Of a stretch of DNA of 64,000 bases, positions 42,203 through 52,836 are shown in pieces; within the stretch, counting starts at the first letter, position 1; each line of letters begins with the position of its first letter. Made by a program: the position numbers and the translations under genes. Below the pieces are notes generated by a model that ran no database searches, was not told the DNA's origin, and saw only the letters and a list, made by a program, of their open reading frames with translations. The DNA is from Dichotomocladium elegans (Eukaryota > Mucoromycota > Mucoromycetes > Mucorales > Lichtheimiaceae): NCBI GenBank assembly GCA_025716815.1, contig JAIXMN010000006.1, positions 558,001 to 622,000 on the forward strand. The letters run 5' to 3'.

Positions 42203-44064
42203 ATGTCTAATATTCAAAGGGCTGTCCAGCTCACGGCAGATGAGGCAACAGGGCCAAAGACGACGGCCGCCATTTACCATACTCAGGTGGCCCCCAAGGG
42301 CAGCATAAAGAGAGATGGCCAGCGTCGCAAAGGTAGGTTTGTCATTTGCTCTACCCCTGGACCGGGATTCCTCCCGGCATCGACTGGATGACGAGAATGG
42401 AATCTTGCTTGCCACACTTTTCTTCTTCTTGCTCTCTGTACCTATGCGCGGTGCGTGCGTGCATGTGTGCTGTGTGTGTGTGCTGTGCGTGTGTGTGTGT
42501 GCGTGCGTGCGTGTGAAACGAAACACCTGATATGCATATGAAAAAAGAATCCGCGAAAATGCTGAGTGACTCGACCGTTGGACACGATGATGATCCAAAC
42601 AGTACCACTTCTGCAATTGCTGCAGACGCTTTAGGAAACAGCAGCCAGTCGCGTTCACGGACCTCGTCTTTGAAAGGTACAGGGTTCCTGTCCCTTCTTT
42701 TCTGCTGTACTTTTGGCGCTGGCTCGTTTCTCGATAATTATGACAAATCGGCTGGTCATCGCTCTCGCTTGCAGCAGCAGCAGCAGCAGCATCCCGGCAG
42801 CCGAAAAAGGAATACCATTACCATTCTTAATAGCAGCAATAACAACAATAATACTGTTAATAATAATAGTAATTCATGTGGCCGCGACGGAGCAAACACG
42901 TCGACTACTGACCGGAGAACATCATCATCATTATCGTGCTCATTGTCTTCGTCGGGTATTGCAGAAAAAGCAACAGAAGCATCGCTACCGAGCGCTACAA
43001 TTCGGCATACATCTGCCTTACCTAAGATTATTACCGATCACAATGACCTTGATCGGATCTCTCCTTCCACCGCACAGCAGCAGGAGCAAGAACCTTCAGG
43101 TATTATACCTGCCACGCCTGTCACGCCACTGTCGCCACCCCCTCAATCACCTGAGGTAAGACACTCAAGAGGCCGGGGTCTGCGTACCTGTGCATGTGAG
43201 AGAGAACTAGGCTAAATTATGCAGACACGTCTGATTATTATTTTATCCAACTTGCCAGGATTCAATCATGTGGTTCTTACCCCCATTAGCGGCGGAGCAT
43301 TCAGGACGCAAGTGTCTCGTGCTGGATTTAGACGAGACCCTGGTGCACAGCTCGTTCAAGGTAAGAAAAAAGAAAAGAAGTCCGGTTATGCGTTTTCTGT
43401 GAAAGATTTTGTGTAGCCATAGAATTAAATGACAATGCAGGTGATTCCGAATCCGGATTTTGTCGTTCCTGTTGAGATCGACAATCAATTTCATAATGTA
43501 TACGTTCTCAAGCGGCCTGGAGTCGATGAGTTCATGCGGAAAATGGGGGAGCTCTATGAGATTGTGGTGTTCACCGCCAGTCTATCAAAGGTAAGAGATA
43601 TGTCTACATGGACATATTGCCTAACCCGACCTGATCATGTATTAACGCACATCACCGCTTTTCTGTCTACTCAGTATGCAAATCCGGTGCTGGACATTCT
43701 TGACATGCACAATGTCGTGAAGCACAGATTGTTTAGAGAATCATGTTACAATCATAAAGGAACGTTTGTCAAGGTAAATGAATGAAATGCACCGTGAGAA
43801 AGGGAATGCGAAGAAGTCGCTAGCGTGACACGTGTTATTTCATAGGATCTTTCCCAGCTCGGCAGAGAACTTTCTCAGACACTGATTTTGGACAATTCGC
43901 CTGCTAGTTACATTTTTCACAGAGCGAATGCTGTTCCTGTGTCCACCTGGTTCAGTGATCCGCACGATACAGAGCTCGCTGACCTTGTTGCGTTCTTGGA
44001 GGATCTGAGAGATGTGGATGATGTGACCGTTGTGCTCGATACCAGGACTGGATTGTCAACATAA
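42203..44064 (+). CDS. HAD-family protein phosphatase, Psr/SCP (CTD-phosphatase-like)
   Basis: Exons 42203-42332, 42548-43155, 43259-43360, 43441-43590, 43675-43773 and 43846-44064 (435 residues). The catalytic FCP1/SCP-type domain has [16 protein letters not shown] (nucleophile DLDET), [39 protein letters not shown] and [12 protein letters not shown]. The ~200-residue N-terminal region is low-complexity (CAG-encoded Gln, runs of Asn and Ser) with one hydrophobic Cys-containing stretch, FLSLLFCC. That stretch recalls the palmitoylated N terminus of yeast Psr1/Psr2, which dephosphorylate stress-response targets at the plasma membrane. Other SCP-type roles cannot be excluded. Intron 1 is rich in TG repeats. 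Confidence 0.9.
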
Positions 44065-46492
44065 GCAAAGAAAAATGGGCCGTATATGATCTTGCTGATA
44101 ACCCCCTCATCTTTGCTTCTGTGCCTTGCATGGACAGTCATCGTTCATTTTCTTACTCTTGCCATTTTTCGTTGTCTGCGGTGCAATGACCGAATGTCAT
44201 TCCTCTACGACCTTTGTCGCAAGCTTTTGGTTCCCACATATCCACACATTCACGCGCATGCACACGTATTTCCCTTTTTTTTTTTTAATTTACACGTCTG
44301 TTGCAAAAGTACAAGGCTCTCTCGTTTGAATTAATTTAAGATACCTACCACGGCTTTACGCTGTTCCGAAACTCGGGTTGCACGTGGTTGGCAATTCGGA
44401 TTCCCACCACCGCATGCCGATATCATTATCCAATGGAAATAACGTATGGATTTTTCTTTCATGTTTGAATTACCCTAATCCATGGGAACTGGCCCATGTT
44501 AACATAGTATCTTTCTTCGTCAAGGAACACAGAGCTTGTGTGCAAGTCTCCTGTTAGTATTTCTTTGTGGGGAAAGAGAGGTCTGCTTATGCTTGAAACG
44601 AATGGCTACACAAAAGAAAATGTCAATCAGCACCGTGCAAACAAAATTTCAAAGTCAACAGTTGTGCCGTAATAGTAGCGCTATGTGTCTTTTTCTCCAC
44701 AAGAACCTTAGTTACTATCCTTTGTGTTTCCGCATTCTTCATATAGATGCCTTCCTCGTGGACTCTTTGGGGCTTGCAGCCGAACGTATGAGAATGTCTT
44801 TTGTTTTCATGCCCGCCCCCTTCCACTTTCTCTATCGCTCTCGGCCGTGTATTTGTCGGAAAACGTGAAGGCCAAAGCCCTGCATTTTTTAGTGTCACAA
44901 TCTCTTCTAAGCGATGATAGGCATTCCGTCTTTTTGGGACGCAGATAAAAAATTCTCCGGTCATCATTATGCCAATCGACCTGATGTGCCACTGTGTTCC
45001 TTCATCCAGAAGCTGGTCGCGCCGATATTCATCCTCACTCTATTGCATGACTCGTTTTCCTTTAAATCGATGAAGCATCGACTATATAGCATGTGCCGCG
45101 AACAAAACGCCTACTCGTTGAGCGTTATCTTTTGGACTATTGCTATCATATCCTACTGTACCCACTGCCTTGATCTTTCCCGGCGACACATTTCCAACAA
45201 AAGTACTGTCTTCATGGTCTAATGGCTTGATACGTAGCCTTCTTCACCCTCGTAACTCCTGATCCTCTACGATCTGTTTATCCATTTCACTGACAGGCCC
45301 CGGTCTTGAGAACAAGCGCAACATTTGAAGTGGCCATGAATAACAGCCTGATTTCTTGACGCATGTCCGCGTATCGTAACACATTGTCCCTGTGAGAAAC
45401 GCGCGAAGACATTGGTCTTCTGATACTGGCCCATGTATTAGGCAAAAAAGGCACACACACACACATCAAATGAAACTCACGCCACCAGTTTCTAAGGAAC
45501 CCCTCCATAGAATGGATTCAGGTTTCCACCTTCTCCCCCCCTCTTCAGCAGTGCAGCACATCGTACTGTTCCACAGTCTTCCGGTTACTTTGGCTTGTTT
45601 TTTTTGAAATTGTGCGACGTTCCTGCTCCGAATGACAAAAACAAATCCGGGGTACAAGACCAGATAGATTGAATGACTAACTTAGTACAGCCATGAACGC
45701 CCTCCCTACCCCGTCTGAGGTTCTTGCCCAAATGGGGTATTCTGTCCGTCTCTTCGGGACTCTCCTTTTTTCATGAACACCTGGCATCACCTCGTAATAG
45801 ATACCAAGCAACTGTCTCTCCTGCCTATCATGGTGTGCTCTATGTTTTGGACTGATGAGAAGCGGAAGCGGATGTATAGTTTCTGTGCCGCGAAGAAGAC
45901 GATTATAAGACGTTAGCGTAATCCATGCTTGCGTGTTAATATTAGTAGTTGTTGTTTTTCTCACAAAATAGATGATTGTCGAAACCAATCATGAATGTGC
46001 GGTCTCATAAGATTAGTAATCCTTTTTAGGGTTCTTGTCTAGCTTTGTGATAGCAAGTTACCCCACATTTTGAATCCCGTAGAAGAAGTAAAAAAAAAAA
46101 AAAAACAGGTGGTTTTTAATTGGCGGATGAATCCCAGTATCCTTTTGTTCGGTGTAACATTGCCCTTCGCGAAGAAAAAAAATAAAGACAGGAAGAGAGC
46201 TTCCAGGGATAGGGTTTTGCAGAAAATGTAGGTTAAGGGGGTGGTGGTTTGCATTAGGTTCTGCCTTCATCCGTTGGACCCCTCCCTCTTTTGGTCTAAG
46301 CAGCGTTTGAAAAGGTTCACATTTTTTGCGGGGTGGGAACTGCGAGACATTGGGATGCGGTGATTCTGTCGGTGGTCAATGGGCGGCGGAAGGATATTTA
46401 AAGTCGCCCGCATTTCTTTTTTTTTTTCTACTTTTATCGCACACGCACACACACACATACATACCCTTTTATTCTTCGCATTATATTACCCC
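44065..46492. other. Intergenic, no supported gene
   Basis: 2.4 kb without a convincing frame; several 60-110-codon frames on both strands lack domains. Poly-T and poly-A runs at 44276-44287 and 46092-46105. The end holds the cytochrome b2 promoter. Confidence 0.5.
46394..46402 (+). promoter_or_regulatory. TATA-like element of the cytochrome b2 gene
   Basis: ATATTTAAA about 91 bp before the ATG at 46493, followed by a pyrimidine-rich leader and a CA repeat (46440-46457). Confidence 0.4.
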
Positions 46493-48376
46493 ATGAAGAG
46501 TTTCTCGTTCCAAGAAGTTGCGCAGCACAATTCAAAAGGTACCAGAAGGAAGACCAGTCGTCCCTTGAACGGCGTCCCATATTCTTTTCCACCGTCTGTT
46601 TTAACCTCCTACGTTATCACGAACCTGGCTAGATGATCTTTGGATTGTTCTTCATGGCAAGGTATACGATCTAACTAAATTCCTTCCGGAGCACCCTGGT
46701 GGTCAAAAGATTATCCTCAAGTACGCTGGCAAGGACGCCACGAGCGCTTTTGATCCTATCCACCCGCCGGATATCATTGACCGATACTTGTCGCCCGAGG
46801 TGTGTCTCGGAAAAATCCACGAGGCTGAATTGAACGCCGTCGTGAAGGTTGAAACCGAGCTTGAGAAGAAGATGCGTCTGGCTCATGAGAGCAAGCCTCG
46901 TTTGGACGAGATGTACAATACATTTGACTTTGAGTGTAAGAGCGTCTTTGCTTATCAGGGAGAGACAACGGACAGCTAACGGGAGAGGGTCCTTGTTGCG
47001 TGCGTGTATAGCTGTCGCAAAGTCCGTTTTGTCTCCTGATGCGTGGGCCTATTATTCGTCTGGTGCAGATGACGAGTTTTCGATGCGTGAGAACCACAGT
47101 GCTTTCCATCGTATCTGGATGCGACCCCGCGTGATGGTGGATGTTGCCAAGGTCGACACGAGCACCACCATGCTGGGCACAAAGTGCGCCCTCCCGCTCT
47201 ACATTACTGCTACGGCTTTGGGCAAACTAGGCCATCCGGATGGCGAGAAGGTCCTGACACGCGCTGCAGGCACTCGCGGTATCATCCAGATGATCCCCAC
47301 CCTGGCGTCGTGCTCGTTTGACGAGATTGTCAACGAGCGCGTGGACGGCCAGGATCAATGGTTACAGATCTATGTCAACACCGACCGTAACGTCACAAAG
47401 CGCTTTATGCAGCATGCTGAGTCACGCGGTATCAAGGGATTTTTCGTCACCGTTGACGCTCCACAGCTTGGTAAGATGGCGTTCTTAAAAAAAAAGTAGA
47501 TGTGATGCGGAGATCTTTTTACAGTTTGATAATGTGCTGATCCACATTTACTTCTCCGAATGCGATAACGGGAAAATACCAGGCCGTCGTGAAAAGGACA
47601 TGCGCCAGAAATACTCGCAGCAGGCTCCGGATGAAATGGATAACGAAACCGTCGGGCGCGATGAGGGTGCGGCTCGCGCCATCTCAACCTTCATCGACCC
47701 CTCTCTCAACTGGAAAGACATTGCCTGGTTCAAGAGCTTTACCAACCTTCCCATTATTGTCAAGGGCATCCAGACCGTAGAGGACGCCGTCCTTGCCGCC
47801 AAATACGGATGCAAAGGCATCATCATTTCTAACCATGGCGGTCGCCAGCTTGACTTTGCGCCTACGTCTATTGAAATCCTTCCCGAGGTCATGGACGCGT
47901 TGAAGCGCGAGAGACTCGATGAAGGTTTTGAGGTCTACATTGATGGTGGTATTCGCCGTGGCAGCGATATCATCAAGGCCATTGCGCTGGGCGCTAAGGG
48001 TGTTGGTATTGGCCGCCCGTTCCTGGTAAGCGAGCTGGATCTTTACGAACCCAAGAAAATGTAGCTTATTCTTTTGCTTCCACTAGTATGCCATGGCGGC
48101 CTATGGTCAAGCAGGCGTTGAGCGCCTGATGGATATCTTCAGGGTAAATATTGGATTAGGTAAATATGCCTATGCTCGGTTTGAATTGACGCATTCCGGT
48201 AGGACGAAATCGAGATGAACATGCGGCTGATCGGTGCGCCCACCATTGCTGACCTCAAGCCCGAAATGATGGATATCAGAAATCTGAAGGATCACATTGT
48301 TGCACACCCCATCGACCATCTCGCAACAGGAGTCTATGAGCGCATGCATCCTCGTTTGAACAAGTCTAAGCTGTAA
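46493..48376 (+). CDS. L-lactate dehydrogenase (cytochrome b2) type flavocytochrome
   Basis: Exons 46493-46538, 46633-46935, 47012-47470, 47583-48025, 48087-48143 and 48203-48376 (493 residues). N-terminal cytochrome b5 domain (LWIVLHGKVYDLTKFLPEHPGGQ, haem ligand His in HPGG and a second in DPIHPP), hinge, then FMN-dependent 2-hydroxyacid dehydrogenase. The FMN domain has WAYYSSGADDEFS, PLYITATALGKLGHPDGE, QLQIYV-like WLQIYVN, TVDAPQLG, NLPIIVKGIQ, ISNHGGRQLDF, YIDGGIRRGSDIIKA and GVGIGRPF. Oxidises L-lactate to pyruvate, passing electrons to cytochrome c. The ATG lies almost at the b5 domain, with no mitochondrial presequence, unlike the yeast intermembrane-space enzyme. An upstream leader exon is not excluded. 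Substrate could be another 2-hydroxyacid. Confidence 0.93.
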
Positions 48377-48533
48377 AGAAACTAGTGAAACGCCATACCA
48401 TAGATTTCGTTTTATCATTATATTTATTCTTTTTATTCATTCCTATCTGCGCTCATAAAATGACCGCGAAATTTATTTGCCGCGCTTGTTTGCTCATTTT
48501 CTTCTCTGCACACACAATCTATCTTTTCGCAAA

Positions 48534-49427
48534 ATGTCGATGCTAACGAAGCTCAAGGAAACTAAAAAGAGCACCATCTTTTTGGACGATGATGATGATA
48601 TTGATAATATGGAATTTGAGCTGCCTGACACAAGTGCTTCGTCTTCATCAGCTCCAAGCGGCATGCCCAACATGACGCAGATTGGCAACATGATGAAGAA
48701 TATGCAAGCCGCTAAGCCTGGTCCTTCAGCAGCATCGATGGATCGACCGAGCCATGTCTCGATTGCCAACACACCTCAGGGTGTCCGCCATCTTGATCCT
48801 TCTCAATACAAAGAGTAAATTGAAAAGCATCGAGGCCGAGATTATCTGCCCTAACTTCCCTCCTCCCGCACCGAAAAAAAAACAGTTGGGTATGTGTCTA
48901 TCCTTGTTACATCGATGCCAGCAAATCTATTGCCGAGGGCCGCAAAATCGAAAAGAGCAAGGCTGTCAGCGATCCGCATGCTTACCACATGGCCGTTGCG
49001 GCTCAGATGCTTGGTTTATCTGTGGTGTATGAAACCAAGCGCCACCCGCGCGATTGGGCCAATCCTGGCCGTGTCAAGATCCAACTTTTTGGTCCTAACA
49101 AGCAGCCTATGCGGCCCACCATTCAAAGCAGTAAAGTGAAGGAAGATTGATCGAGGCATGTCTTGGTCTTGGAAGTCTCACGGTATTGAATTAGGAAAAC
49201 AGCTCTTTTATGCCCTAGCGCAACGACTTCCTGAACTTCAAAAGACGCACAAGAAGCCAGGAAATATCGTTGGCCCCACAACATCCCTTGCCGAGGTTGA
49301 GGCCATTGTCGATGAACAGCGCAGGGCGCAGGGCCTGCCCACTCTGGCCGAAATGCAGGCACAGAATCCCATGGCCAATATGCCAGCCAAGCCCAAGAAA
49401 CAGAAGGTTAAATATATCCGCGGATAA
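48534..49427 (+). CDS. Signal recognition particle subunit SRP19
   Basis: Exons 48534-48814, 48886-49130 and 49195-49427 (252 residues). SRP19 binds SRP RNA helices and lets SRP54 join, for cotranslational targeting to the ER. An acidic N-terminal extension (FLDDDDDIDNME) and Met/Ser-rich linker precede the SRP19 fold: WVCVYPCYIDASKSIAEGRKI, AVAAQMLGL, KRHPRDWANPGRVKIQL and RKQLFYALAQRLPEL. It ends with a Lys-rich tail (KPKKQKVKYIRG) typical of eukaryotic SRP19. The start is the first of two ATGs two codons apart. Runs in tandem after cytochrome b2 with 157 bp between stop and start. Confidence 0.92.
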
Positions 49428-49978
49428 AAAAGCTGCACGAAAGTGCTACACCCTCCCCAACAACTTTCTTTTCGCAGGAAGAGAAAAAAAAGGGCGTGTC
49501 CAGTGCTGATGGTGATCTCTCTAGGGAGAGAGGGAGAGAGACAGAGAGTCGGAGGAGAAGAGTGGTAAAACTTGGTTATTGATGCGCGTTAAACGAGATT
49601 CGATCACATTGCTATGGACTGGGAGACAGTTCGGTACCATCTCCAGCCTTGCAATATGTGTACCTTGCTGTTAAAGAAGCTCCTAACGGGTTGTTTAGAG
49701 GAGACCGTTACAGGAACTATCCTGCTCAACCTCCGATAGATTGTGGTTGCTGAAAATGTCACCATGACATCAGGCGTCGACCATGGGATAGTGTCGATGA
49801 TAAAGTATACGTCATGGGTAGACAATTTGGCAATATAAGACAGACCCATGGATTATCACATAATCGAGCGTAACTACCGGCTCAGACGCACGCGCGAATC
49901 GCGCCCTATATAAACGTTTAATTACAACCCACGCATCGCGGTCTCTCTTTTCCTTTTTTCCATCACTCTTCATCCATA
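49428..49978. other. Intergenic spacer SRP19-transketolase
   Basis: Holds an AG-rich run (about 49520-49560) and the transketolase promoter; no gene seen. Confidence 0.6.
49907..49914 (+). promoter_or_regulatory. TATA box of transketolase gene
   Basis: TATATAAA, 65 bases upstream of the ATG at 49979, followed by a pyrimidine-rich leader. Confidence 0.55.
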
Positions 49979-52528
49979 ATGTCTGCTGACCGCTGCATCA
50001 ATACTATCCGCACACTCTCTGCCGACGTGGTCAATGGTGCAAACTCAGGACACCCAGGAGCGCCTATGGGGTGTGCTCCATTGGCGCATATTCTTTTCTC
50101 GGATTACATACGTGTGAACCCTAGGAACCCCCATTGGCCAAACCGCGACCGGTTTGTACTTTCGAATGGTCACGCCTGTGTGCTTCAGTATATTATTCTT
50201 CACTTTATGGGTTTCAAGATGTCGATGGACGATCTCAAGAACTTTCGCCAAGTTGGCAGTCTGTAAGCTTTGCTCTCCACATCGATGTGTGCTGGTTTAA
50301 AACTCACAGACAATGCCGATCAAAGTACTCCTGGTCATCCTGAACGTGAACATACGGAGGGCATTGAAGTCACTACAGGGCCCCTTGGCCAAGGTAAACG
50401 ACTTTGGATCATCGATGGAAGGAAGTTTTCAACGTCATATATAGGTATTGCGAATGCCGTGGGGCTTGCCATTGCCGAGCAGATGATGGCTGCTCAGTTC
50501 AATAAGCCGGACTATCCATTGTTTGACAACTACACCTATGTCATCCTGGGCGATGGATGTCTCCAGGAAGGCGTTCAGGCCGAGGCGTGTTCGCTTGCTG
50601 GGTAAGAAATCTCCCTTTTTTCCCTTACGAGGATTATAAGTATTCATGGATTATCAGCCATCTGCAGCTTGGCAAGTTGATAGCCTTTTATGATGACAAC
50701 CATATTACCATTGACGGCGACACGCAGATCTCGTTCACAGAAGATGTTGTGAAGCGGTTCGAAGGATATGGCTGGCACATTCTACACGTTGACGATGGCG
50801 ACCATGATCTTGATAGCATCAAGAAAGCAGTCGAGAAAGCTAAGGCAGTGACCGATAAACCCTCCTTCATTAAGGTACGCACGACCATTGGCTACGGATC
50901 CTTGCATCAGGGCGAGGAAAAGATTCATAGTGGAACACTCGACTGTAAGTATAGATTGAATTTGTTCGCAAGAGGGACAACGAACAGAGTGTGCGTGTAT
51001 ATGTGAACAGAAAAGGCAGGTCGATCCCTCATGTCTCCTTTTTTTTTTTCTAGCTGAGGATACAAGGCAGCTCAAACAAAAGTTTGGGTTCGATCCTGAC
51101 GAGAAATACGTTGTCCCCCAGGAGGTATGTTCTTTCAATATTGATTTTGCTGGTTCCCAGGAGAGTCGATTGTTCACAGGAAGAGGGTGGGGGAGGAATT
51201 GTAGGTGTATGATCATTACCATAAGCGAGCGGCAAGCAATGCCAAGGAGAATGATGCATGGGACAAGCTCTTGGACAAGTATGCTCAAGTGTATCCCAGA
51301 GAAGGTGCTGAGCTGAAACGCCGCCTCGAGGGCAAACTTCCAGAGGGCTGGAAAGATGCTCTTCCAAAGTACACTCCCAGCGACCCTGCCGTTGCGACCC
51401 GCAAGCTCTCTGAAGCTGTACTTAGTAAACTTGCAGAAGTCTTGCCCGAACTCGTGAGTGGTTCGGCCGATTTGACAGGTTCGAATAATACGCGATGGAA
51501 GGGTGCTGTTGATTTTCAGCCCGTACGTATCTGCTTTCTTTTCGCTTATGATTGCACCCCCAGGCTAATTCTTTGTCTGCTTTTGTTTTCCTTATGCACT
51601 TTAGCCAAGTACAAACTTGGGTAATTATAGCGGCCGCTACTTGCGCTATGGCGTCCGTGAACACGGCATGTTTGCCATCATGAATGGTATCGCTGCTTAC
51701 CAAGGCTTGATCCCATGTGGCGGTACCTTTCTCAACTTTTTGACGCAAGTGACAAACCCTTCTTCTTCGCATCATTCATGGCAGACTAACCTATACCGGA
51801 TGTGTGTGTATATGTGCTTTAGGTATGGATGGGGAGCTGCACGCCTGACAGCGCTGTCGCAACTACGTGTCATTTATGTCATGACACATGATTCGATCGG
51901 TCTGGGCGAGGATGGCCCGACCCACCAGCCCATCGAGACACTGGCACTGACGCGGGCCACGCCTAATATGCTGACGTTCCGTCCTGCGGATGGAAACGAA
52001 ACCTCAGGCGCGTACATGGTCGCACTTGAGAATACACATAAGCCTTCGATTATGGCGCTCACGCGCCAGAATCTCCCACAGCTAAAAGGATCTTCTGCTG
52101 AGGCGGTCCGCAAAGGTGCCTACGTGCTTGAGACAGATGACAGGCCGGATGTGACCCTGGCAGGCACCGGGTCCGAGGTGCCCATTGCGCTCGAGGCCGC
52201 GGGTATGTTGCGCAAGGAAAAAGGATTCAAGGTGCGGGTTGTGTCGATGCCGTGCTTCGAGCTCTTTGATGACCAGCCCCGCGATTATCGCCAGTCCGTC
52301 TTCCCGAGGGGCATTCCGGTGGTGTCTGTCGAGGCACTGAGCACGTTTGGCTGGCAAAAGTACAGCCATCGATCGGTTGGAATGGTGACCTTTGGTGCGT
52401 CCGGACAGTATCCTGATGTTTATAAGCATTTCAATATCACATCGGAGCATGTCGCAGATGTTGCCAAGGAACTTGTAGCTCATTGCAAAGAGCTCGGCTA
52501 CGTTCCTGACCTTAATACGCAACTTTGA
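49979..52528 (+). CDS. Transketolase
   Basis: Eight exons: 49979-50262, 50326-50393, 50445-50601, 50658-50944, 51054-51124, 51205-51522, 51605-51744 and 51823-52528 (676 residues, the usual length). Thiamine-diphosphate enzyme of the non-oxidative pentose phosphate pathway. Motifs: [39 protein letters not shown], the ThDP motif LGDGCLQEG...[32 protein letters not shown]-like [27 protein letters not shown] and a C-terminal domain ending [10 protein letters not shown]. Intron 7 (51745-51822) uses a GC donor (GCAAGT), required by phase. Acceptors for introns 1 and 2 were chosen to restore TPGHPE and the NAVGLA motif. Confidence 0.95.
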
Positions 52529-52836
52529 ATTTTTCTGTACCCTCGCCTCCCCGCTCCCACATTTCCCATGCTTCTTCGTATAGCATACATACAACTGGTC
52601 TTTGAAAATAAAAAGGATGTCATATTTATCGTTTGACTCTGATACTGCGATCATTGTCGAGCTTTTATCCATGGTACTGTTGCATGATAGAGAGTTTACG
52701 CTGGTAAATTTGCGCGGGTAAAAAGCAGATTTCCAAATCCAGCAATGCTTGCTTTCCTTTTGGCCCGCCTGAGCGTGTTCTTTCTCACTCTTTTTTCCTC
52801 CATCACTCTTTCGGGCTCTCTCGACTTGCAATCGCG
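52529..52836. other. Short spacer transketolase-RINT1
   Basis: Contains AATAAAAAGG (about 52606), a plausible polyadenylation signal for transketolase, and a pyrimidine-rich stretch before the next ATG. Confidence 0.55.
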
